Positions 1-11,000 of a stretch of 45,048 bases of DNA are shown piece after piece. Below the pieces are notes generated by a model, which was given only the letters and a program-made list of their open reading frames with translations, was not told the origin of the DNA and did not search any database. Numbering within the stretch: the stretch's first letter is position 1; each line of letters starts with the position of its first letter. This stretch comes from Lentisphaeria bacterium UBA1732 (GTDB taxonomy: Bacteria > Verrucomicrobiota > Lentisphaeria > Victivallales > UBA1829), in contig DCIG01000081.1 in the NCBI GenBank assembly GCA_002315855.1, forward strand, positions 1-45,048, in the 5' to 3' direction. A program made the translations under genes and the position numbers.

Positions 1-5
1 ACGGT

Positions 6-1136
6 TCAGCGAACGGTCTTGACGGAGGTAAGTCCGGCAAGCTGCATGATGCTGTCGAGGTCAGCGGAGCTCTGATTGATGCTCTTGCCGGTGGGTTCGA
101 CCGTGATGCGGCCGGCCAGTGCGAGAGCGATGCCGAGTGCGCGTGTGCAGTCCTTGATGAACTGTTTGCGGCAGCCGATCTGATCTTCCAGATCGCCTTC
201 GGCGCGGAGCATGTGGCAGTCATATTCCACGATGCCCTTCCAGCCGATCTGGTTCAGGGCGCGGAACATGAATGTGGTTTCCTTGAGTCCTTCCGGACCG
301 ATCAGCGGCGGGAAGTCGTTGTCGAACTGGGCCTTGATCTGGCAGCCGAAATGCAGGAATTTCAGCTTGTTCATGCTGCAGAGGTAGGAAACAGTCATGA
401 CGGAGTTCAGCAGAGCCATGCTTTCATGCTGGAGAAGTTCGGGGTTGACGCCCCAGAATTCCGGCTTGTTCAGGCGACCGAAAATGAAGCCGACAGCGTG
501 GCCGGAGGTGGGCAGGAACATCTGTCCGCGGGGCTCGTTGGGCTTGGGTTCGACCGTACCGCCGATGTAGTTGTCCATCTTCTGGGCGGCGATGTAGTCG
601 GTAACGTGGTTGAGGCCTTCGGCCAGCCAGGTGTAAACGTTGTTCCAGTCGGTAACGGCTGCAACTTCAAAACCGTCGCGGGCTACCCAGTAGGTGTAGT
701 AGCTGGCGCCGAGGAAACGACCGATGCGGAGGCAGCGTTCGACCTTCTTGGCGGCGAGGGCGCGGAGAGCGGGATCGGGATTGCAGAGACCGCCGTCGCG
801 GAAAATCTTGTTGCCGTGGAGGCTGCAGGTCATGGTGTTGAACTTGATATTGGCACCGTCAAGGATTTCCTTGATGGTGTGCAGGGTCTGATAGACTTCA
901 GACTTCGGATCGAGGTCGTCTTCGGGGGTTTCCGGATTCCACGGAACGAGGTCATCATCATGGGCACTGGTGCATTCGATGAAGCCTTCTCCGGCTGCCC
1001 AGGCGAGAATCTTCGCGACCTGAATCGAATCGATTTTGTCCAGTACGGAACCGCCGAACGGGTCGGAAAGCGGGTTGCCGACGCACCAGAACGGCATGGA
1101 ACGCTGCGTTACACAGCTCTGATTGTAGTACATCAT
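6..1136 (-). CDS. xylA: Xylose-isomerase-like TIM-barrel protein (XylA family)
   Basis: Predicted 376-residue sugar isomerase of the class I (Streptomyces-type) xylose isomerase family, cytoplasmic, expected to convert an aldose such as xylose to its ketose. Seen: AHDDDLVPW near the N-terminus (the catalytic His/Asp pair), VEPKPNEPRG (metal-binding Glu plus the catalytic Lys), NPELLQHES, QFDND (two metal-ligand Asp) and EYD near the C-terminus. Length is close to the usual ~390 residues. I start at the ATG at 1136 because AAGGAGA lies 6 bases upstream; an ATG follows immediately, so the start may be one codon later. An upstream in-frame ATG at 1232 lacks a ribosome site. Odd: the position equivalent to Asp245 of the Streptomyces enzyme is His, and there is one extra residue before the metal-binding His. 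It may therefore be a relative with a different sugar or metal preference. The stop lies at the very window edge, so downstream partners are unseen. Confidence 0.85.
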   Translation of the reverse strand: MMYYNQSCVTQRSMPFWCVGNPLSDPFGGSVLDKIDSIQVAKILAWAAGEGFIECTSAHDDDLVPWNPETPEDDLDPKSEVYQTLHTIKEILDGANIKFNTMTCSLHGNKIFRDGGLCNPDPALRALAAKKVERCLRIGRFLGASYYTYWVARDGFEVAAVTDWNNVYTWLAEGLNHVTDYIAAQKMDNYIGGTVEPKPNEPRGQMFLPTSGHAVGFIFGRLNKPEFWGVNPELLQHESMALLNSVMTVSYLCSMNKLKFLHFGCQIKAQFDNDFPPLIGPEGLKETTFMFRALNQIGWKGIVEYDCHMLRAEGDLEDQIGCRKQFIKDCTRALGIALALAGRITVEPTGKSINQSSADLDSIMQLAGLTSVKTVR

Positions 1137-1245
1137 AGATGTTCTCCTTAAATGTAATGTTTTTGGGTTGAAACACAGATTCAATCGTACACGGCAAGGG
1201 GCAAAACGACGTGAATAAACGTTTTTTTGCACACCTGACCAAAAT

Positions 1246-1251
1246 AGTATA
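1246..1251 (-). promoter_or_regulatory. Possible -10 box for the xylA-like gene
   Basis: On the minus strand the hexamer reads TATACT, about 110 bases upstream of the chosen start. No good -35 match is visible at the usual spacing, so this is only a candidate. Confidence 0.3.
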
Positions 1252-1638
1252 CAACATATTCTGTATAATTAAATGGAGAAATGATTCATTTTATAGGATT
1301 ATTCTTTCATTGCCAGCCTGAACAAGCAGAGTGATGGAATCAGGCAGTATTTGCGTGGAGAGCTTTTCTCTTCTATAATACACTTTTAAAATAATAGGGG
1401 GCAAGCAGGATTGAGATGAGAGAAAAACAGCGGGGATTGATTTCGGGAAACTGTAGATGTTTGCAGTGATTGGTTTTCAGGTGTGCGGAATGGGGGTAAC
1501 TATGATTCGGAGAATCCGGCGGTGGTTTCAAACGTCATTGACGGAGGATTTTGAAGTCAGCATCCCGGACAGAAATTACGGAGACAATCTCCTGATATGA
1601 AAACATGTGGATGAGAAGAAAAATGCGTCAAAAAAAGG

Positions 1639-1710
1639 GATGTTTTCGGGACATAGATGACGTTTTTCGAGACAAGGATGATGTTTTTTCCGGGGCATTG
1701 ATGACGCAAA
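1639..1710. repeat. Imperfect tandem direct repeats in intergenic DNA
   Basis: Four units begin GATG at 1639, 1656, 1677 and 1700. Units 2 and 3 read GATGACG or GATGATG followed by a T run, then C/G-rich bases and GACA or GGCA. Unit spacing is about 17-23 bases, so this is a degenerate tandem array and not a microsatellite. It lies upstream of the giant-gene promoter. Confidence 0.5.
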
Positions 1711-1801
1711 ATTCATGAGAGAAAGAAAGGGAAAAGTCGGTTAAAAAAGAGAAAAAATTAAAATAGAATGAAATATCCATCTAAATGAAAGATTTGTCCA
1801 T

Positions 1802-1829
1802 TTGAAAAAAGCATGTGCGCGAGTATAAT
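1802..1829 (+). promoter_or_regulatory. Sigma70-like promoter of the giant gene
   Basis: -35 TTGAAA at 1802-1807 and -10 TATAAT at 1824-1829 with a 16-base spacer. The predicted transcript starts near 1836, giving a leader of about 230 bases before the giant gene. Confidence 0.7.
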
Positions 1830-1839
1830 ATAGTAACAG

Positions 1840-1879
1840 GCGCACAAAATGATTTGCGGCGAAAGCCGTGAGGGTGCGC
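1840..1879 (+). promoter_or_regulatory. Structured element at the 5' end of the giant-gene leader
   Basis: GCGCAC (1840-1845) pairs perfectly with GTGCGC (1874-1879). Inside lies a second helix, CGGC-GAAA-GCCG (1857-1868), closed by a GNRA tetraloop. It begins only a few bases after the predicted transcription start, so it could protect the mRNA 5' end or act as a regulatory element. I compared it with the c-di-GMP-I, cobalamin, fluoride and preQ1 riboswitch patterns I remember and found no match. Confidence 0.5.
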
Positions 1880-2068
1880 AGATAAGCACAAAATCAGTAA
1901 GTTATTCATAAAAAACGTTGAACCCAAACAACAGAACCCTTTAACTTCCATGGAGGTAACACCAAACCAAATAAGGAAAACCAACACAACAAGTTATCCC
2001 AATTTTTCGACTCAAAACAAGCAAGACCTAACCTCTAACTCCCTAACTCAATTCAGGAGAATTAGGCA

Positions 2069-5000
2069 ATGAGTAAAAACATCTACATCGACTCTACCTT
2101 TACGGAGGAGTCAGTAAGCGGGCAGACCAGTATTTATACCGGTGAAGAGCTCGTTTGGGGTGTAAATGCGTTTGCCACGTTGAATGCTGCATCTGAAGCA
2201 TACGACACGGACGGAACCATTTATCTCTCCAACACAACATTGAGTGCAGAATATATTCCGCAGGCCGGATATAATCTGTTCCTCGACAAGGTTACAGCCG
2301 CTGCAATTACCGGCGCAGCAGGCACGACCGTTGAAACCCTGAGCGGCGTTACCGCAGCCAGTATCGTCGGTTTCGACAAGGTTACGATTACAGCAGATCA
2401 GATGCTGAACGTTACCGATGCACTCTCCGCAGACACATTGGAAATCAAGGGCGATCTCGCCCAGCGTGTTCTGGTCAAGGCCGGCAGCATTGATTTCACA
2501 GATGTTCCTGAAAGCATCGGACTTAACGTTACCGCAAACGGGTCTTTCGTCGTCAACAAGACCGGCAAGGTCTATCTGGGCAATCAGGGCGTTTATGACA
2601 CCCGCAACGGTCAGGCCAGATACAATGACTATCTGTTCCTCGACAACGGCGTGAATGAAGTCGCCAATACCGCCTACAGCCTGTCCAATGCGAAGGCACT
2701 CGCGGGCGCAGACGGCACCGTCGTCATGACAGCCGATCTGAGCAAATCCGGTAAAGTCTTTGCCGAAGGCTTCAAGTTCGCAGTGAGCGGCGCACAGGTT
2801 GATACCCTGTACGGCGACGGCGTTGCCGCCGCAGCAGCCCGTGCAGAATTGACCGTGAGCGGCACAAGCTCTCAGGTCAAGAATATTTATGCCGCATACA
2901 AAGGCATCACCGGCGATTCTCTCATCACCGTGTCCGATACCACAGTTGCCGGCGTTATCGACGGTTCTGACAGCAAAGTCGCCGGCGACAGCAAGCTGGT
3001 TCTCAGCGGCCGTGTGAATGCCGGAACAGTTACCGGTTTCAACACCATTACAATCGACGGCACAGGCGCACTGGTTCTGACCGGCGCATTTGATGCAGCC
3101 GGCACCAATATCACGATTGATGCCAGCCAGTACACCGGCGCATCCAAGAAGCTGGTCAAAGGCGCATCCGTTACCGTTAATTCCGACCTGATCAACTTCA
3201 TCGCAGGTGAAGAAGGCCAGCAGATTGTTGTCGGTACCGACTACATCGCAATCACGACCAACAAGGTCGTGGAAGCCTTCGTGAACGGCGACTGGAACAG
3301 CAGCAATGTCCCGGATACCTACGGCGACAGTATGCTGACCTGGAACGTGAACGCGTTCAACAATGTTACAGACGCACTGGCTGCTCTGGAAGAAAACGGA
3401 CAGGCTCTGTATCTGGTCGGCGGCAGCATTACCGGCGACGTCAATGCCAGCAATTATGCTCTGACCATCGACAATACCGATGTGAACGGCAGCATCACCG
3501 GCAACGGCGGTACAATGGTTCTGAAAGGCTCTTCCGAAATCACCGGAAGCCTGACCAACATCAGCTCCATCACCTGGACACCGGAAAATGGCGACGTCTT
3601 CACCGTCGGCGAAGGCACTGTGTCCGCCAATATGACCATCGATGCAAGCAAGTATGTGCTTGCCGAAGATCAGCTTCTCCAGATTGTTGATGCAGATCTT
3701 GCATACAGACTGGAACAGGTCTCCGACATCAAGCGCGGCGGCGAAAACGTCTACCGCAAGATTGTTACCTCGACGATTACCGTCAACGGCACCAATTATG
3801 CTGTTGCAGTCGGCGATACAGGCGTGTATCTGCGTGATTTCACACACCTGAACAACAGAACTTACTACAGCCTGAACTGGTCTGCCGCAGACACCGGCAC
3901 CCGTATCGGCGATGACGTCATTTACTTCGACCGCAACGCCCGCACGACCCTGAGCGCCCTCTGCAATGACAACACCGCAGTCGGCGGTATCATCACATGC
4001 TACCTCAATGACAATCAGACGCTGAACTTCGAACAGGACAAGCTCCTGAGCGGTTTCGTGGTCAATGGCGGTACTGTGAACAACTTCCGTTCCGGCAAGA
4101 ACGGCGCAACCGACCCGGTGAACTTCGGTCGTACTCTGACATTCAACAATGTTCTGATTGCCACAGGCGGCGACCGCTGGCTGGGCGCAGGCACCAACTG
4201 GACCCGTACCCGCACCCGTCTTGACACCGGTGCATACGCAGCCGGCGGAATGCAGAGACAGTACGGCAATATCGACCTGATCGTGAACGGCGGCACCACC
4301 TCCGGAAGCAGCAACAACTTCCGCATGTTCACCTGGACCCAGATGTGGGGCGATGCCAATATCACGTTCACCGGTACACGTCTTGACAGCGACTTCCAGG
4401 GCATCGGCGACGTATCCTTTGAAGGTATCTGGGACGGCGACACGTTTGTCCGCAATGCGCAGTTGAATCTTTCGTTCATCGACTGCACATCCGTCAATGG
4501 CAAGTGGTATGGAGCCCGTTCCGGCGGCTGGGCAACTGAAGACAGCAACACCTTCGGTCAGCTGGTTGACATCAACTTCACATTCCAGAACACCCGCATC
4601 ACGGGAAGCCGTATTTCCACGAACCGCTGGACAGACGGAGCCAACTGGACTCAGGGAACTGTTGTTTTCGATGTTACAGCATCCTACCTCGGCGACAATA
4701 TCAGTGCGACAGACAACAGTTATCGTGAAGACATGGCGACCTGGCGTGAAAAGGTCATCAATGTCCACTACGATGCAAAGTACGACAACAACAACAGCTA
4801 TATCACCAATGCCCACTGGTTCAACATTGTGAACATTGAGGCAGCGGCAAGACTGCGCGGCGAAACGTTCAATTTCCATAAAACGGATGAAACCTATGCG
4901 CAGGCACATGCGATTGAAAGCCTGAAAGATCAGGCCACCGGCATTCAGAACGCCATCAACGTCAACGCTGAAGGCTATACCGGAAAGTCCAAGATTGTCT

Positions 5001-8000
5001 TCCAGTACGGTACCGTCAACAACGGCGACACCGTTCAGGTGAGCGTGACCGGCAGTGAACTGTATGATGCGTATTTCACCAAGGATTTCACAACGGTCGC
5101 CCTGCTGGAAAAGAACAGCGATGTGTACTTCAACGCCGGCTACAGCACGGATGCTCCTGTTTCTGAATTAGACGGCGTCAGCGTGGCATTTGTCGGCGGC
5201 GCAACCGATGAAAGTCTCGGTAACGCAGTTGCAAGTCTCTCCGAAGCCAAGGATCTTGTGGATGGCCGTACCGGAGCCAAGATCATCTTCACGGGCGACA
5301 GCAGAGAAGAAGCCGAAGCACTTGAACTTGATGCAGAAGGTTACACACTGCAGGTCAGCGGCGGTTCTGTTACCGAACTTATCGGCGCAGGCTCTTCCGC
5401 AGACAGCGTGAACCTGATTGTCGACGGACGTGCAGCAGTTGACAAAATCACCGTTGCCACCGCAACTGTTTCCGGCGATGCCACCGTTACACTGGACGGC
5501 GCCACAATCGGCGGCAATGTGAACGGCAGTGATGCAAAGGTTGCAGGAACCAGCGAACTGAAACTCTTCAATACCACGACAGTCGAAGGGTCTGTTTCCG
5601 GTTTCAATACCATCACGGTTGATGCAACCGCAAAGCTCTATGCTCAGTCTGTGAATGCCACAAACATCCAGATCGACGTTGCAGATTATACCGGATCAAG
5701 CTGCCTGATTTCTTCCGTTACCGGAACAATCACAGGCAATGTTTCCGTGATCAACAACAGCGAAGGCATCTACTCCGCACGCATTGTCAGCGGCAACAAG
5801 CTGTTCCTGATTTCTTCCGTTCCGACGGACACCTATTTCAATACCAGCTGGGATTCCAGCATTGAAAATACGGAATACAATGGCACCGTTCTCGTTTGGA
5901 ACAACAACGCATTCAACAGTGCGGCAGACGCATTCGGCGTGACCAACAAGGACGTCTACATGGTCGGCGGCACTCAGGCTGATGCCCTTGATACCGGCGC
6001 CGTGAATTTCATCGTGGATGCCACCACCTATGGTGTTGCATCTCTTAACAGCCTTTCCGGCAGCGGCAAGCTGACACTGAACGGTACAGCCACCTTTGCA
6101 GCGGGCGCCACCATCAGCGGTTATTCTGAATTGAACTTCACCGTTACCGCAGATACCTGCCTGACCCTCGACGCCATTACACTGGCTGACGGCGGCACCC
6201 TGACGATTGACGCTTCCGCGATTACGGATTTTGCAGGTCAGACCTACACACTGGTCAGCACCGCCAACGGCATCACCGCAAGCAATCTGCGTGTTTCCGG
6301 CGGCGCCTTCGGCGTGTACAACAGCGGCAGCGAAATTCTGCTGGTCAAGACCAATAATCTGTATCTGGATGCCAACTTCGACGCCAGCATCAGCGGCACG
6401 GTCAACGAGACCACCGGCGAAATCATGTATTTCGGCGCCAATGCGTTCAATACCGAAGCTGCACTTCGCACCGGCACGCTCTCCAACGGCAAGATTTATG
6501 TTACGCAGGATGGCGAAAAGACTCTCGGCACCAGCATTTACGGCGGAAACGGCGGATATGACATGGAAGTCGTCGGCGTTAACGCATCCACGGTTTATGC
6601 AGGCAACCATAACAACGCATTCGTGTCCGATGAAGATCACACCGTGATCATCAAGAACTCGAATCTCGCATCTGTCCGTCCTTATGCACTGGGCGGCGCA
6701 AACATCAAGCAGGTCATCAACGGCAAGACCACCCTGGTGATTGAAGACAGCGTGATTTCCGGTCAGGTTCATGGAACTCTGGGCGAAGGCGACAACAGCG
6801 TTGTGAATGCCGAAGTCCACGGCGACATCGACATGACCATCCGCAACACCAGCATGGGCCCCGGCTTCATTACGTTCGGCGAAGTCGGCAAGGCGACCAA
6901 GGATGAAGACGGTGTCATCACCTCCATCGATGAACGCATCAATGCGAATGTCGTTCTCGACAAGGTCGTTGCCAGCGACAACTTCTACGGTATCCGCTTC
7001 AATGACCATAACGGCGAAAATCCGCAGGTTATGGCATTCGACAAGGTTGCCATCACGATTACCGGCTACAGAGGTACCGGATTCTACGGAATCTGCGAAT
7101 GGGTCGGCGGCACTGACCGTCCGGTCGGCAACTTCTTCGGCAACTTTGATGTTTCCGTGTCTGAACTGAATCTTTCCGGCGCATTCCAGCTGCTCATGAC
7201 CGAAGACCGCATGCAGGTTACGGAAGGTATCCCCGTCGGCGAAAGCAAAGTCGTCCTCAAGAACGTGGAAGGCTACAGTACCAGCAATACCGTTGGCGGA
7301 CGCATGTGCGGCATGGCCGATCTCGTCCTCGAAAACGGCGTTTCCCTGCGTGTCAATGACTACCTGAGCGTGAATGCCGCGATGTACAGCGGTGTTGAAG
7401 GCAAAACGAACGACATCAAGCTCGCATTTGACTCTGTCCTGAGCGTTGCAAATGATGCGGCATCCGATACTGTCGAAGTCGATGTTACCGGTTATACGGG
7501 CGGCAACTTCATGGTCATGGAAGCCGGTTCCATCACTCTGAACTACGACTACAATGACGGCAGGGTGATTACCACCGGCGACAGCCAGTCTGATTACGTG
7601 ATATTCTCCACCGCTTATTACGAAGGAACAGGCGACAACAAGGTTCGTGTGTTCATCATGGATACACAGAATGTCAGCGACTACATCTACGTGAACATCG
7701 ACGGTTTTGACGGACGTCAGGCGACTCAGGTTGCGGCAACAGGCGAATACCTGTTCAACAACTATTATGTCTGGGACGATGACCGCGGCGAAGAATTCGT
7801 CTTCACGAACTCTTCGGACTACTTCGATACCTACCTGCTTGAAGAACGTCAGGCGCAAGGATTCTACGTTACCGGCGGTAACTACGGCGATTACGAAATG
7901 TACGAAGATGTCGATACAGTCATCGGCGGCGGTACATTCAATACCCTGACTGTTTCCGAAGCAATCGATCTGTCCATGGACAACGGTTTGATCGGCACAC

Positions 8001-11000
8001 TGACCATGGACGGCGGCAGCTTTGTTCTGAACGGCGGTACTGTTTCCGACATTAAGGCAGGGAAGACCGATGTAACGCTGAACAAGAATTTCAACGGCGA
8101 CATTGAAGCCAAGAGCATTGCACTGGGCGGCAACAAGCTGAGCGGCGACACCGTGAGCGCAAGCAGCCTGACCATGACGGTCAACGGACGCATTGATGCC
8201 ACGACCGCATCTTTCAGCACCATCACGATCGATATGACCGGCTACACCGGCGAAACCTTCACGATCGGTACAGCTGACAGCTTCACCGCCAAACTCGTCA
8301 ATCTGGTGAATGTGGAAGAAGGCTACAGCTATACTTCCCGCGTGATTGACAACAACCTGATGGTCATCTCCATGGAAGCCGGCGATACCTTCGCCAACGC
8401 CACCTGGACACAGGCCACCTGCCCGGTCATGTACAACGGCCAGATTCTCGGCTGGAACAACAACGCATTCAACAACGTTGTCAGCGCGATCAACAACGTG
8501 GCAGACGGCTACACCGTTTACCTGCTGTCCGACAGCACCGCCTTTGATATTCTGGGCAAGAACATGATCATCCGCAACGATGCAAATGTCAATGCCATTA
8601 CCATCGGCGACATCAGCGACAGCACGGAAGCCGTCAACAGCCTCGTGATCGACGGTATGGTTACTGCCGGCGCTATCGGCGGCATTGAAAGCATCACATA
8701 CAAGGCACAGGACGGCTGCTACCTGAGCGGTGCGCAAATCGAGCTGGGCGAAGGCCAGGTTCTGACCATCGATACCAAGGCCCTGACCTACGAAGGCACC
8801 AAGGCCGCACTCGGCGGACAGTCCGGCAACTACTTCAAGATTCTCGACAGCAGTGTTACCGTGAATGGCGAAGCAGTAACGGCCGCCAATATCCGTCTGA
8901 CCGAATCTTCCCGCTTCAAAATTTATGAAACGGAAGACGGCATCTACCTGCTGAATATGGGCAAGGTGTACTACGATGCAGGTTATACTACTGAAACTAC
9001 CGGCACCTATGACGACGAAACCGGCGATTACCTGATTCACGAAGTCAACGCCTTCTCGTCCAGCAAGGGGACTGCCGCATCCACGATTTACACCGGTCTC
9101 GGCGAAAATATGCTGGTGTACGATGCGAAGAACGGCGGCGCCAACTCCGTCAGCACGAGAGACAACAAAGACATCAACATGATTATCCAGGGCGGCGAAT
9201 GGACCGGTACAATCCAGTCCGGCTGCAACACCAGCGATAATCATTCAATCAATTACGACCGTTACGTGGAAATCAACGGCGCGACCGTTACCGGCGGTAC
9301 GATGTACCTCATCGGAGCAGGTTCCACGAACAGCGACAACTATGCACATGAACCGCGCTATAACGGCACAGTTACAGCATTGGTCAAGGACAGCCGCGTT
9401 GTTGCAAGCAGTACTCAGGGCTTCTCCCTGACCCGTTATGCAGTGCACAACAACGATGTGTCTCTGACCTTCGAAAACAGCGTGGTCGGTTATGACGTGC
9501 GTGTTACCTGGTACGGTGTCCATGCAGCAGACACGACCGTGTCCCTGAATTTCATCAATTCCAGCTTCTCCGCTGAAAAGTGGATTGCCGTTACCCAGTC
9601 CAACGACATCGCAGGTCATATTGTTGCCCACATCTACGGTTCTTCGTTCACCGGCAGCAACTTCCGCTTTGCCGCGAACAACCGCGACGGCAGCATGACC
9701 CACAATGCAGCGGACACCAAGTTCTACATTGCCGGTTCCACCATCAGCGGCTACGCCTACGGCGGCTGCTCCGGTCAGGAAAACGACAACAATGCAACGG
9801 GCGTGAAGACCCTGTATGTGGAAGCCAACGAATACGGCACTGAAAGCTATATCCGCTGCGCAGTCATGTTCGACCAGGTTGTCATCGATGCCAACGCCAC
9901 ATTCAACGGCGAACGCATCATGTTCACGACGAGAAACGGTCTTGCGAACATCGTCATCGATGCAACCGGTTACACCGGCGGCTCCAGAATCGTGTCTCAC
10001 ATGACGAATGCCACCCGCAGCTATGAAAATCTGTCCACGGCGGAAGATGCGATCAGCGTAACCGGCAGCGACGACTATATCGGCGTCCGTGTCAACGCAG
10101 CCGATGTCGCAATCGTGTCCCTGAAGTCCAACATCTACGTCAATGCAGACTACGATGAGAGCGTCAACGGCACAATTATCAACGGCGATCTCCTGATTTA
10201 CGACGTTACTGCAACGAATGACCTCGGCAACGGCTTCAGCATTGTTGAAGAACGCGGCAATGTGGCCAACGTGGTTGTTACGGGCGGCGAATTCGATGAC
10301 ATCTACTTCGACAGCGACAAGACTCTGTTCTTCGCAGACAAAGCCGATATCTCCGTTCTCGACAGCGTTGAAGGCGGCACTTTCACGTTCAAGGGCGCAG
10401 CCAATATGTCCGTTGACGGCGACTTCTATGCGACTGCCGTGAATGCGAATGCCGGTGTTGCCCTGACGGTTGACGGCGATTTCACTGCTGAGGACTTCGT
10501 CATCGATGTTACCGGATATTCCGGCGGTTCCACCAGAATCATCGATGCCGACAGACTGGATGTTGGCAATGTTACGATTGTCGGCGACACCGAAGACAAC
10601 TTCCACTTCCTGAAGAACGACGGCGATCTGTACCTCGTGTCCAAGACTGTTACCGATACCTTCTATAACAAAAACTTCACCTCTGCAGTTGACGGACAGA
10701 TTTACAACGGCAAGATTGTCCTCTTCAACGGCGACGGCAAGAACGCATTCACCAGCCTGGATGATGCAACGGCACTCGTGGCGGACGGTTCCACCGTGTA
10801 TGTGTTCGGCGGCAGCTACGATGATTTTGTCACCGATGGTCTGAACTTCGTGTTCGACGGCTCCGACAACCCCGATTTGAAGGGCGGCGCAATCAGCATG
10901 AAGTCGATTGACGCAACCGGCAGCAAGATCGGTTTCGCGGGCGATGTTTCCTTCGCATCCGGCAGCAGCATCTCCGGTGCAATCACTCTGGATTTTGCTC

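Larger units (their letters stand above)
1137..2068. other. Long intergenic region between xylA-like gene and giant gene
   Basis: About 930 bases without a convincing gene. It holds a weak minus-strand -10 box near 1246-1251 for the xylA-like gene, a set of imperfect direct repeats (1639-1710), the promoter of the giant gene (1802-1829), a hairpin element at the expected 5' end of its transcript (1840-1879), and a G-poor stretch before the ribosome site. A 32-codon reading frame at 1502-1600 has no clear ribosome site and no recognised relatives. Confidence 0.6.

Noticed and set aside
213..1151. 312-codon plus-strand frame opposite the xylA-like gene
   Set aside because: It is a shadow of a recognised enzyme gene and shows no motif or ribosome site.
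1502..1600. 32-codon open frame in the intergenic region
   Set aside because: No clear ribosome site and no paralogue or motif; the length is expected by chance.
1840..1890. c-di-GMP or cobalamin riboswitch in the giant-gene leader
   Set aside because: A GNRA-capped helix is present, but the conserved sequence blocks of those classes are missing.
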